NCBI GenBank assembly: GCA_016715885.1 | Contig: JADJXL010000025.1 | Coordinates: forward strand, 62,001-126,000 | Reading direction: 5' to 3' | Source of the DNA: Polyangiaceae bacterium | Lineage (GTDB): Bacteria; Myxococcota_A; Polyangia; Polyangiales; Polyangiaceae | Length of the DNA: 64,000 bases | Shown: positions 25,431 through 33,958 of the stretch, piece after piece | Numbering within the stretch: the first letter of the stretch is position 1 | Layout of the letters: every line of letters starts with the position of its first letter | Translations under genes and position numbers: made by a program | Notes under the pieces: model-generated | Database searches by the model: none | What the model was told of the DNA's origin: nothing | Seen by the model: the letters and a program-made list of their open reading frames with translations, nothing else

Positions 25431-25775
25431 ATGAGCACCGAGGCGATGACCGAGGCCGCATTCGAACGAGTTGCCGACGACACGCTGCGAGACATCGAAC
25501 GAGCGCTCAGCGATGTCGACTCCATCGAGGTGGACCTGCAAATGGGCGTGCTCACCATCGAATTCAGCGATGGCACTCGATACGTCGTGAACAGTCACCG
25601 CGCTGCCAAGCAGATTTGGATGGCCGCGGAACGTACCGCTTGGCACTTCGACCCGCGATCCGAAGGTCGCGAGTGGCGTGCGAACAAAGACGGCTCGGAA
25701 TTGTGGTCGACGCTCGAAGCGACACTTTCGCGTAAACTCGGCACCACCGTCACGCTCGCTCGTCGCAACGCCTGA
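25431..25775 (+). CDS. cyaY: Frataxin-like iron donor protein CyaY
   Basis: This 114-residue frataxin-family protein binds iron and modulates cysteine desulfurase in Fe-S assembly. Visible signatures are the acidic first helix (FERVADDTLRDIERALSDVD), then VDLQMGVLTIEFSDGTRYVVN and KQIWMAAERTAWHFD, matching the CyaY strand pattern GVLTI-F-G-II-N and QVWLA. ELWSTLEATLSRKLG forms the last helix. The start is ATG at 25431; no strong ribosome site precedes it. No isc genes are adjacent, although a SufS-like gene and a glutaredoxin/BolA pair lie elsewhere in the window. Confidence 0.93.
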   Translation: MSTEAMTEAAFERVADDTLRDIERALSDVDSIEVDLQMGVLTIEFSDGTRYVVNSHRAAKQIWMAAERTAWHFDPRSEGREWRANKDGSELWSTLEATLSRKLGTTVTLARRNA

Positions 25776-25805
25776 GCCGCGCGGCGAGTCGCGAAAGGAC
25801 TCGGG

Positions 25806-26714
25806 ATGCGCGTTTCGACTTGCTTGGTCTTGGCAGCTCTCGTCGGGCTCGTCGCATCGAGCGCACGCACGGCAGAGGGAGCTTGTCGCACGTCGACGTG
25901 CCGTGACGTTCCCATTTGCGACGGCGTAGAACAGCTCGACCCGAGTTGCATTCCGCTTGCGTGGAAGCGCCCGTGCGTGGGCGTGAGCTTGCAAGTGAAC
26001 GGGTCGGAGCAGGTGCCGTTCGAGGTGGCCAATGCGCTCGTGACGAAGGCATTTCAAACGTGGGAAGAGCCTGCTTGCGACGAGCTTTCGGGGGGCAAAC
26101 CGAACATCCACGTGGAGAACATGGGGCCGATCGAATGTGACCTCGTGCAATACAACTCGCGTGCGGCAAACGCGAACGTGGTCGTGTTTCGCGACTTGAA
26201 CTGGCCGCACCCATCGGGTCCGCACAACATCGCGCTGACGACGGTCACGTACGATACGCGGACGGGTGAAATCTACGACGCGGACATGGAGCTGAACACG
26301 GCGGAGTTTGGCTTTTCGACATCCGACGGGGACGTGCAAACGGACTTGCTTTCGGTGCTGACGCACGAGGCGGGGCACTTTTTGGGGCTCACGCATTCGC
26401 TCGATTCGAGCGCGACGATGTGGGCGAATTACACGACGGGAAACCTCGGGCCGCGCACGCTGGCGGTCGATGACATCGCGGGGATTTGTTCGGTGTATCC
26501 GGCGGTGGATCCGCCGGTGGACAAGGCGACGTGCAACCCGATTCCGAGGCATGGGTTTTCGCCGGCGTGTTTGTCGAAGCAGACCGAGGGGGACTGTTCG
26601 GTGAGCGGTCCTTTGGGGACATCGCGCGACGGCGCGGGGGCGATGGTGATGGTGATGGTTGTGACTTGGCTACGTCTACGCAGACAAACCGGGGGACCGG
26701 CGCAGGGTCAATGA
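25806..26714 (+). CDS. Secreted matrixin-like zinc metalloprotease
   Basis: This 302-residue protein has an N-terminal signal peptide (about 1-25, ending SARTAEGA) and an AAGGA ribosome site. The catalytic zinc site HEAGHFLGLTH begins at His187, with Glu188 as the base, and is followed by a Met-turn-like SATMW, as in M10 matrixins. Paired Cys in the N-terminal part (CRTSTCRDVPICDG, DPSCIP, RPCVG) suggest disulfides. The C-terminus (CSVSGPLG, then a hydrophobic AMVMVMVVTWLRLRR) resembles a weak MYXO-CTERM tripartite tail for outer-surface sorting. The substrate is unknown. The dispersed repeat begins 2 bp after the stop. Confidence 0.9.
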   Translation: MRVSTCLVLAALVGLVASSARTAEGACRTSTCRDVPICDGVEQLDPSCIPLAWKRPCVGVSLQVNGSEQVPFEVANALVTKAFQTWEEPACDELSGGKPNIHVENMGPIECDLVQYNSRAANANVVVFRDLNWPHPSGPHNIALTTVTYDTRTGEIYDADMELNTAEFGFSTSDGDVQTDLLSVLTHEAGHFLGLTHSLDSSATMWANYTTGNLGPRTLAVDDIAGICSVYPAVDPPVDKATCNPIPRHGFSPACLSKQTEGDCSVSGPLGTSRDGAGAMVMVMVVTWLRLRRQTGGPAQGQ

Positions 26715-26715
26715 G

Positions 26716-26982
26716 CCCCGCGCGGGGTTGAAGAGGCTGTCTCATAACTCGAAACCCCGTCCTCAATGCACGCACGCGCGGGGTTGAAACCCCGCGCTAC
26801 ACATTCAAAAGTCCCTCACTACCGTTCGGGACTGACCTTATGGAATGTCGGATCGTCATCGAGAATCCTCGACGATTTCGACTAGATTGTAGGCCTCGCC
26901 ATGCAGCCATGACGTTAGTCCGAGCGCGGCAGCGCGAGGACTTCTTGTCGTGTAGCGCGGGGTTTTAACCCCGCGCGGGGCT
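26716..26982. repeat. Repeat family A, second long copy
   Basis: This copy is collinear with 1991-2250. The end motif GTCTCATAACTCGAAACCCC is at 26739. The first palindrome (GCGCGGGGTTGAAACCCCGC) is near 26776-26797, then ACATTCAAAAGTCCCTCACT, then GTCCGAGCGCGG-AGCGCGAGGAC. The second palindrome is near 26955-26976. The far inverted end present in the first copy is missing. It fills the gap between the metalloprotease and the beta-barrel gene. Confidence 0.75.
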
Positions 26983-27015
26983 GGGGCGAGGGGCCGCAAG
27001 TCTGGAGAATCGGTT

Positions 27016-28347
27016 TCAAAAGCCCACGCGTACGCCAGCGCTCGTGAAGAGGCCCGCGATCGATGGGGCAATGTCGACGTCGATGGCGACACGCGGCGTC
27101 GGTCGGAAGCTCATGCCGACGATGGGTAGCGCGATCCATGGGTAAACGAGCGGCCGTACGCCTCCGGCAAACCAGGAAGGTTCGGTGTATCCGCCGTAGT
27201 GATCGGCATCTTTGTCGAGCTGATTGCAGTAGCGGTAGGAGCCGCCAGGGTCGTTCGGACCGCGACAAGGCAAGTAGGTGTAGGGATCGCCGGGCACGAA
27301 AGACTGCGGATAAGCCTGCGTGCGGTAGAGGTCGCCGAAGGGCATGAAGCCGATGCCAACGCCGGCGCCGATGCGGAATCGCACGCGTTTTTTGGCATCG
27401 AGGGGGATGTTCCACCGCACGTCGAACGTGGCGTGTAGAGCGGAAAGATCGCTCTCGATGATCTCGTATTCGGTATCGGGTGTGCCGTTCGGTTTGAACG
27501 GCGTGGCCGATAAAAAGAACGCTGCGAAGTCGAGGGAAAAGGTGAGGTCGAGTTGTCCCGATGCGCGGGTGATGGAGATGCCGGTACCGGGCGCGACGAA
27601 GGATCGGCCGCCTTCGCCAAAGATGTTCGTGAGAAACTTGGGGATGACGTAGCCGCGATACGCAGCGCCGAAATACGTGCGGGGCTCGGTAGGTGCTGGG
27701 GCTTGGACACCTTTGGCAACATCGAGCTCGACTTTGATCACGCGGCGTTCTTTTTCGGCGAGCGTGATGGTCTCTTTGCGTGTCTTGCGATCCTTGGCGG
27801 AGATGGTGACGACGATATCGTCGTTCGGATCGAAAGCTCGCGGTTCGCTCGGTTTTTCCAGGGTTTCGTCGTTCACCTTGATGACGACATCGCGGTAGTC
27901 AGCGGGCACTTCGAAAGCGAGCGTGGGGATGCGAGCTTCGAGGTCCTTCAGCTTTTTGCGAACGCTCGCCAAGGCGGCTCTGTCGGCGCGCGAGTGGGAT
28001 CGCTCGGGCGTTTCGACGGCGACGACGTCGTAGAGGACTTTGGCGTTGAGGAGAGCGCCGAGCTCGACGTAACAATCGGCGAGTCCGACGGCGGTTTCGG
28101 GCTTGTGGCGAGCGCCCTCGGCGGATTCGAGGAGCGGGAGAGCTTCGACGCAGTTGCCTTTGCGGGCGAGGGCCATGCCTTGTCGCGCATCGGATTCGGG
28201 TGATGCGGAAGCTTCGGATGACGTGGAAAATAGGCTCGCGGCGATGGCGAGGGCTGCCCATGTGCGGAGGCAGGAGCGAACGCTGCGTTCGATCGCGCTG
28301 GTGCCTTTGGGGCCAATTCCTAGAGCGTTGACAACGCCTTGGGGCAT
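27016..28347 (-). CDS. Exported TPR / outer-membrane beta-barrel-like protein
   Basis: This is about 443 residues from the ATG at 28347; the frame is open to 28491 but that part is Arg/His-rich and unlike a signal. After a long basic n-region, TWAALAIAASLFSTSSEASAS looks like a cleavable signal. Residues about 50-130 form a TPR-like helical unit (ARKGNCVEALPLLESAEGA), then a small beta domain (about 145-215) like PEGA/carboxypeptidase-type folds. The final about 200 residues alternate in beta-strand fashion and end in Phe (AGVRVGF), as outer-membrane barrels do. Such TPR plus barrel proteins are common in myxobacteria and uncharacterised. It is divergent from the RNA-modification gene. Confidence 0.78.
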   Translation of the reverse strand: MPQGVVNALGIGPKGTSAIERSVRSCLRTWAALAIAASLFSTSSEASASPESDARQGMALARKGNCVEALPLLESAEGARHKPETAVGLADCYVELGALLNAKVLYDVVAVETPERSHSRADRAALASVRKKLKDLEARIPTLAFEVPADYRDVVIKVNDETLEKPSEPRAFDPNDDIVVTISAKDRKTRKETITLAEKERRVIKVELDVAKGVQAPAPTEPRTYFGAAYRGYVIPKFLTNIFGEGGRSFVAPGTGISITRASGQLDLTFSLDFAAFFLSATPFKPNGTPDTEYEIIESDLSALHATFDVRWNIPLDAKKRVRFRIGAGVGIGFMPFGDLYRTQAYPQSFVPGDPYTYLPCRGPNDPGGSYRYCNQLDKDADHYGGYTEPSWFAGGVRPLVYPWIALPIVGMSFRPTPRVAIDVDIAPSIAGLFTSAGVRVGF

Positions 28348-28540
28348 TCTCGAACCGTCGTGCGAGAAGCGGTGCTCGCGTTGCGGATGGTACGCGGCCT
28401 TGGTCGCGCGTGCGGATAAAGTTGCCGTTATTGGGCGGTGAGCGGGCATTGGTGGGCGCGGGTAGCGCTCGAAGACAAAACGCTCGCTCATTCGTTTTCA
28501 AGATTCGACCTTGTACGAGGACCGCTGTAACCTGGGCGCG

Positions 28541-30907
28541 ATGGATTCTGGCGCAGGGAACAACGGCCCGAAGGGTCCCGGCAATCCCCCCACTCCGGCG
28601 GCTCCTGGCGTGCGCGCAGCGATGCCAAGCTCGGCGCGACGAACGTTGCGTGCAGGTGAGATACCGTCGGCAAAGATCGAGTGTGTTCACGCGGAGCAAT
28701 GCGGGGGTTGTCCGCTGATAGGGATCGATCACGCGCAGCAACTCACGACGAAACGAGCTCGTGTCGTGAGCTCCATCGTGCACTACCCGGCGCTGGAGCT
28801 GCTCTACACGCGGCAGGTGATCCCGGCGGATCTCATCGTGGCGTACCGCGGTCGAGCGAAGCTGATCGTATCGCCGACGGGGGGCATTGGGCTGTACGGG
28901 CGGTCGGGCAATCACGAGGTGGTGGACATTCCGTCGTGCCGCGTGCTCGCACCGCCGCTGTCCGAAGTTACTGCAACGCTTCGTGCGCTGCTTGCGTCGC
29001 CGCCCGCGGGAACCGAAGCACTTTTGACGCCGTTCGATCCGCAGAAAGGCGGAGTGCTTCGGGCGATCGATCTGCGTGAAGTGCACATGCCGGCAGCGGT
29101 GGCGACGTCGTTTCCGGAGACGACGCCGGGGCCGCAAGGAAGCCGAGTAGGCGTGCTTTTGACGTTCGTGCTGCAGCGCGATCGCGCGTCGTCGCGCGAC
29201 GCGTTGATGGCGGCCGGCAAGCTGGTGCGGCCGCTGTTGCCTCGCGTCATTGGCGTTGCGGCGAACCTGCACGAAGCCGATGCGCCGCAGATTTTGGGCC
29301 CCGAGACGATCGTGCTGGATGGGGCTGCTCACGCGGAGGATCGCATCGGACGCACGTATCACATGGCGTCGTACGGGTCGTTCGTCCAGGTACATCGAGG
29401 GCAAGCGGCGCGCGTGCATGCGCTCATCGCGCGTGAGATCGCGTCGCTCGACATGCAGCTCTTGCTCGACGAAACGGGGACGAAGCGACGGCAGCCTCGA
29501 GTGCTGGATCTGTACGGAGGTTCGGGCGCGATCTCGGTCGCGCTCGCGCAAGAGCAGAACATCGTGACGATGATCGAGTCGTTCGCGCCGGCGGTCGCGA
29601 ACGCTCGAGCAGCCGCTGCGTCGCAAGGATTGGGGGAGCTCGATGCGCGCGTGGGTGATGCAGCGGAGCTCGTGACGCAGCTCGTTTCGAAGCACGAGAA
29701 GTTCGACACGGTGGTGATGAATCCGCCGCGTCGAGGTGTATCGCCGGCGGCGCGCGAAGCGATTGCGCGCATCGGCGCGCCGCTTTGCATCTACGTTTCA
29801 TGCGATCCCGACACGCTCGCGCGGGACCTCGATCACTTCAGCCGCGTTGGATACACGTCGAGTGAATTGATTCCGCTCGACATGATTCCGCTGACGGAAG
29901 AGGTCGAGACGATTGCAGTGCTGAAGAAGGCGCCGCCGGTTGCGCCGCGTGTGATCTACGAGGACGACGACGTGATCGTCGTGGAGAAGGGGCCGCACGA
30001 GCCTGTGGAGAACCAGCCCGAATACGTGACGTCGCTGATGCAGCGGTGTTTGCGTTTGCCCGGCGTATCGAGCTTGAAAGTGGTGAACAAGCTCGACACG
30101 GGGACGAGCGGTCTGTGCATCTTCGCGCGTAACGAGGTTGCACGGCAGCTTTGGGCGACGGCGCTGGCGACGAGCGGACGGCTCATCTACTTGGTTGCGG
30201 CCAAAGGCGTGACGCCGACGAAGGGTGCGATTGCGCGCGACTTGCGAGAAGCGGGTCGAAGCTACATGGCGCGGACGCGTTATCGAAGGCTCGCGGTTGC
30301 ATCGGGGCATTCGATTTTGCGTGTGATTCCGGATGGACATCGACCGCATCAGATACGGCGTCACTTGGCGGCGATTGGGCACCCGGTTCTTGGGGACGAA
30401 CGTTACGGACACGTAGCGACGAATCGGTACTTCGAGGAAAAACACGGACTCGATCGATCATTCGTGCATCTCATTCGCATCGAGATCGCGCATCCGCGCA
30501 CGGGTGCGAAGCTGCTCATCGAGTCGACGTTGCCGGGCGATCTGCGCGGCACGCTGGAGCGTTCCACCGGGTCGAACGTGCTGAAGTTCCTCGAGCAAAA
30601 GCACGCGCTTGGTGAGCAGCGGGCATCGTCGATGTTGCCGCCGGATCCATCGGGCGCGAGGACGTCGCAGCCGCGCCTGACCCCACTGAGTGATCCGCCT
30701 CCGTCGCATGCGCCCGACTCGCTGGTCGAGCCTACGTCACAAGGAACGCCGGATTCGCTTGCTCTGCCGCCTCCTTCGCGACCGTCCTATGCGCCGACGA
30801 TTACCGAGCGTCCACCTGCGAGTGAGTCGGCGCTTTCACCGGTGCCGGATCTGGACGAAGCGCCGCAGACCAATCGTCACGCCATCGTGTCGGATGACGA
30901 CTTCTAA
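28541..30907 (+). CDS. Fused TrmA/RumA-type RNA uracil-5 methyltransferase and RluA-type pseudouridine synthase
   Basis: This 788-residue bifunctional-looking enzyme starts at ATG 28541. Residues about 45-445 are a RumA/TrmA-type m5U methyltransferase. Putative Fe-S Cys are C48, C54, C57 and C133. The SAM site is LDLYGGSGAISVAL, NPPRRGVSP lies near 391, and the nucleophile Cys421 is in YVSCDPDTLARDL. Residues about 455-690 are an RluA-type pseudouridine synthase with catalytic Asp519 in NKLDTGTSGL, then PDGHRPHQIRRHLAAIGHPVLGDERYG (split: GHRPHQIRRHLA, GHPVLGDERYG). A Pro/Ser-rich tail of about 90 residues follows. The usual TRAM domain is absent. Both activities act on uridines in RNA; the target RNA is unknown. 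Confidence 0.92.
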   Translation: MDSGAGNNGPKGPGNPPTPAAPGVRAAMPSSARRTLRAGEIPSAKIECVHAEQCGGCPLIGIDHAQQLTTKRARVVSSIVHYPALELLYTRQVIPADLIVAYRGRAKLIVSPTGGIGLYGRSGNHEVVDIPSCRVLAPPLSEVTATLRALLASPPAGTEALLTPFDPQKGGVLRAIDLREVHMPAAVATSFPETTPGPQGSRVGVLLTFVLQRDRASSRDALMAAGKLVRPLLPRVIGVAANLHEADAPQILGPETIVLDGAAHAEDRIGRTYHMASYGSFVQVHRGQAARVHALIAREIASLDMQLLLDETGTKRRQPRVLDLYGGSGAISVALAQEQNIVTMIESFAPAVANARAAAASQGLGELDARVGDAAELVTQLVSKHEKFDTVVMNPPRRGVSPAAREAIARIGAPLCIYVSCDPDTLARDLDHFSRVGYTSSELIPLDMIPLTEEVETIAVLKKAPPVAPRVIYEDDDVIVVEKGPHEPVENQPEYVTSLMQRCLRLPGVSSLKVVNKLDTGTSGLCIFARNEVARQLWATALATSGRLIYLVAAKGVTPTKGAIARDLREAGRSYMARTRYRRLAVASGHSILRVIPDGHRPHQIRRHLAAIGHPVLGDERYGHVATNRYFEEKHGLDRSFVHLIRIEIAHPRTGAKLLIESTLPGDLRGTLERSTGSNVLKFLEQKHALGEQRASSMLPPDPSGARTSQPRLTPLSDPPPSHAPDSLVEPTSQGTPDSLALPPPSRPSYAPTITERPPASESALSPVPDLDEAPQTNRHAIVSDDDF

Positions 30908-30978
30908 GCGACGAGGTTTGCTCGTCTCGTGCATGCAGTCTCGATCGGCCTTTCGGCAAGATCTGGTAACGTGACCTG

Positions 30979-32469
30979 GTGCCTCCTGCCGTGACGGATG
31001 ATTGCCCGCGCATTCTCGTCGTCGACGACGAGAAGGTGATCCGCGACATGCTTGCGGATTTTCTGAGCATGGAGGGGTACATGGTGCGCACGGCGGAAGA
31101 CGGCGCCGCGGCGCTCGGGGAGCTCGCGCGGGGGTCTTACGACCTGGTCATCAGCGACCTGAAGATGCCGAAGATGGGCGGCATCACGTTGCTCGATGAG
31201 ATTGGCAAGACGGCGCCGGATGCGCTGACGGTCATCATGACTGGGTTTGGCACGGTGGAAACTGCGATCGACGCGATGAAGCGTGGGGCATACGACTACG
31301 TGCTGAAGCCATTCAAGGTGGATGAAGTGATGCACGTGGTGCATCGGGGCATCGAGAAGCGGCGGATGGCGGCGGAGAACCTGCGGCTGCGGGAAGCGCT
31401 GAGCTTGTACAAGGTGAGCGAAGCGATTCAGGCGAGTTTGTCGCTCGATCAGGTGTTGGAGACGGTTGCGGACAGTTGTTTGTCCGAGGTGCAGAGCGAT
31501 CTGGTGTCGACGTGGCTCGACAATGGCGAGGGAGGGTTCTTCGAGCGGCAGCACATCCGTTCGTCTACGATTCCCGAGGACACGAAGCTCGGAGCGCTCG
31601 ACCACGAGAAGGTCATCGAGCATTTCCGCACGGAGCAGACGCTGCTCGAGCAATCCACGCGAGGTCTGCGGTTTTTCCACGCGCCCCCCGACATACCGTT
31701 GTCGTCGCTGATGGCGGTGCCGTTGCGTATTGGCCCGCGTTTCATGGGCTTCATCGCGCTGGTGTCGTTCACGAAGAGCCGGCGATTCGAGGAGGGGCAG
31801 CGCAAGCTGCTCAGCATCATCGCGTCACGGGCTGCGGCGGCGATCGAGAACGCGCGGCTCTACCAGGATCTGCAGGACACGTTTCAGCAGACGATCCAGG
31901 GATTGGCGAAGGCGATCGACAAGATGGATCGCTACACGTCGGGGCATTCGGATCGCGTTGCGCTCTATGCCGTGTACTTGGCCAAACAGCTAGGTTTGTC
32001 CCCGGAGCAGATCGAGATAGTCCGGCAAAGCGCGCTGATGCACGACATCGGCAAGATCGGCTGCGTGCTCAACTTGAACAAGCCGGGCAAACTCACGAAC
32101 GACGAGTACGAGGTCTTCAAGAAGCATCCGATCTTCGGGCGCGACATCTTGGATCCGATCAAGTTCTTGCATCCGCTCATTCCGGGCGTGCACTTGCATC
32201 ACGAGCGGTGGGATGGGCGCGGGTATCCGCTCAAGTTGAAGGGCAACGACATCCCGCTCATCGCGCGCATCATTTCGATTGCCGACACGTACGACGCGAT
32301 GACGAGCGACCGGTCGTATCGGCGTGCGCTTCCGCATGAAGTGGCGCTGGCGGAGATCGAGCGATGTGCGGCGACGCAGTTCGATCCGGACCTTGCGGCA
32401 AACTTCACGGAGAACATCGAAAACTACCGTGACGAATGTCGCGCCTCTGGCGTCAAGGTGCCAGAGTAG
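30979..32469 (+). CDS. REC-GAF-HD-GYP cyclic-di-GMP phosphodiesterase
   Basis: This is a 496-residue cytoplasmic regulator with a GTG start. The receiver domain (about 10-125) has acidic D16/D17, phospho-acceptor Asp60 in ISDLKMP, and YVLKPF. A GAF-like sensory domain spans about 150-300. The HD-GYP domain (about 305-490) has LMHDIGKIG (His355, Asp356), KKHP, HHERWDGRGYP (GYP at 415-417) and IADTYDAMTSDR, so all metal ligands and the GYP loop are intact. It should hydrolyse c-di-GMP under phosphorylation control. No histidine kinase is adjacent. The lipB gene starts 5 bp after its stop. Confidence 0.94.
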   Translation: MPPAVTDDCPRILVVDDEKVIRDMLADFLSMEGYMVRTAEDGAAALGELARGSYDLVISDLKMPKMGGITLLDEIGKTAPDALTVIMTGFGTVETAIDAMKRGAYDYVLKPFKVDEVMHVVHRGIEKRRMAAENLRLREALSLYKVSEAIQASLSLDQVLETVADSCLSEVQSDLVSTWLDNGEGGFFERQHIRSSTIPEDTKLGALDHEKVIEHFRTEQTLLEQSTRGLRFFHAPPDIPLSSLMAVPLRIGPRFMGFIALVSFTKSRRFEEGQRKLLSIIASRAAAAIENARLYQDLQDTFQQTIQGLAKAIDKMDRYTSGHSDRVALYAVYLAKQLGLSPEQIEIVRQSALMHDIGKIGCVLNLNKPGKLTNDEYEVFKKHPIFGRDILDPIKFLHPLIPGVHLHHERWDGRGYPLKLKGNDIPLIARIISIADTYDAMTSDRSYRRALPHEVALAEIERCAATQFDPDLAANFTENIENYRDECRASGVKVPE

Positions 32470-32474
32470 CCCGC

Positions 32475-33269
32475 GTGGCGAGCCACCGAGATCCCATTCG
32501 CACCTGTTACATAGGCCGACAGCGATATGCGCCGGTGCACGAGCTTCAGCAGCGGCTCGTAGCGCTTCGAGCGGAAGGGCAAACGCCGGACTTGGTGCTG
32601 CTCGTCGAACACGAGCCGGTCGTGACGCTTGGTCGATCGGCCAAAGAGACAAACCTTTTGCTTGGGCAGGCGGCGTTTGGCGACATCGGCGTGGACGTCG
32701 TGCAAACGGCTCGAGGTGGAGACGTCACGTATCACGGGCCTGGGCAGCTTGTTTGTTATCCGATCGTCAACCTTGCACCGGATCGGTGTGACGTTCGGAA
32801 GTACGTCCGATCGCTTGCGGAAGTGATGATCCTGATGGCGCGCGAGTTTGGTGTGGAGGCTGGTGTCGTCGATGGATTGATTGGCGTGTGGGTCGACCGC
32901 GCCAAACCATCGGAGTGGGCTGGAGCTCCGTGGGCGGAGGACTTGGCGAAGGTGGGCGCGATAGGCGTGCGTTTGTCGCGTTGGGTGACGATGCACGGTT
33001 TTGCGCTGAACCTTTCGGTCAACCTTGCAGCGTTTCAGTGGATCATCCCGTGTGGGATTCGCGAGCATGGGGTGACGTCGATTCAGGACCTCGTGGGGCA
33101 CGCGCCTTCAGTGCGAGATGCAGCGTTTGGAGCGCGTGATGCGCTTGCCAAGGGGCTCGACCTGCCCATCGGGGCAGTGGAAGACGTTTCGGATGCGCCG
33201 GATCTGCTGAGCGCGCTGGTTGGCGCGGAGAAAGCGGCACTTGCGCGCACGATGGAGCTGCCGACATAG
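32475..33269 (+). CDS. lipB: Lipoyl(octanoyl) transferase LipB
   Basis: This is a 264-residue enzyme that moves octanoyl groups from acyl carrier protein to lipoyl domains. The GTG at 32475 is 5 bp after the upstream stop; an ATG at 32436 would overlap that gene. Signatures are VVTLGRSAKETNLL near 50, RGGDVTYHGPGQLVCYP near 80, and KVGAIGVRLSRWVTMHGFALN with catalytic Lys159. PCGI carries the nucleophile Cys193; the 34-residue Lys-Cys spacing equals that of E. coli LipB (135/169). A short insertion (RAKPSEWAGAPWAED) precedes the Lys. Its C-terminus is about 30 residues longer than the E. coli protein's. No lipA is adjacent. Confidence 0.95.
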   Translation: MASHRDPIRTCYIGRQRYAPVHELQQRLVALRAEGQTPDLVLLVEHEPVVTLGRSAKETNLLLGQAAFGDIGVDVVQTARGGDVTYHGPGQLVCYPIVNLAPDRCDVRKYVRSLAEVMILMAREFGVEAGVVDGLIGVWVDRAKPSEWAGAPWAEDLAKVGAIGVRLSRWVTMHGFALNLSVNLAAFQWIIPCGIREHGVTSIQDLVGHAPSVRDAAFGARDALAKGLDLPIGAVEDVSDAPDLLSALVGAEKAALARTMELPT

Positions 33270-33310
33270 GCCGTGGCACGATTGCGCAACCGTGTGCTAC
33301 GGTGCGCCCG

Positions 33311-33907
33311 ATGTCGGTGTTGACGGCAAGCGTGCTTGGCTTGGGACTTGGGCTCAAGCATGCGCTCGAAGCGGATCACGTGGCGGCCGTGTGCACGTTC
33401 GTTGCGCGCGGGGGCACGGTTGCACGCGCGGCGAAGTCGGGTGCGTTGTGGGGGCTCGGGCATGCGGTCGTGTTGATGCTCGCCACAGGGACGCTCGTTT
33501 TGGCTGGCGTTTCCGTACCAGAGCGCATTGCGACGCTGCTGGATGTCGCCGTGGCCGTGATGCTCATTGGACTCGGCGTGCATGCTCTTGCCGTGCGTCA
33601 CAAGTTCCACCAGGACGAACCCGCGGCTACGCCAAACCGGCGGCCTTTCGCAGTCGGTGTCGTGCATGGCGCTTCGGGTACGGCGGCTCTCACGTTGCTC
33701 GTGGCGAGCACGATGAGCACGCCTGGTGCAGCGCTCGTGTTCGTCGGAGTGTTCAGTTTCGCTGCGGTCATCGGGATGGCCCTTGCAGCAGCCTTGGTAG
33801 CGCTACCGATGCGCTCGCTTGCACGCTTGTCGCCGGCCGTCATGCCGTATGTGCAGACGCTGACTGCGCTCGTTTCCATCGCGGCTGGGATCGCGATCGT
33901 CATGTAG
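33311..33907 (+). CDS. NicO/UreH-like membrane transporter (nickel/cobalt family)
   Basis: This 198-residue protein has about six membrane segments. Its first segment carries KHALEADHVAAV (H17, D22, H23), the H-A-x-E-A-D-H metal signature of the NiCoT/NicO superfamily. A second signature-like VVHGASGTAALTLLV lies near 116-130. The His-containing loop between the halves is short (RHKFHQDEPAATPNRR). The length suits the short UreH-like members. The metal could be Ni or Co, and some homologues serve other roles. I use ATG 33311; a GTG lies 9 bp upstream. Confidence 0.85.
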   Translation: MSVLTASVLGLGLGLKHALEADHVAAVCTFVARGGTVARAAKSGALWGLGHAVVLMLATGTLVLAGVSVPERIATLLDVAVAVMLIGLGVHALAVRHKFHQDEPAATPNRRPFAVGVVHGASGTAALTLLVASTMSTPGAALVFVGVFSFAAVIGMALAAALVALPMRSLARLSPAVMPYVQTLTALVSIAAGIAIVM

Positions 33908-33958
33908 TTCAGTGCAGCATTCGTGCAGCATGCGCGGAAAATCAGCTAAGAAGGCCCC

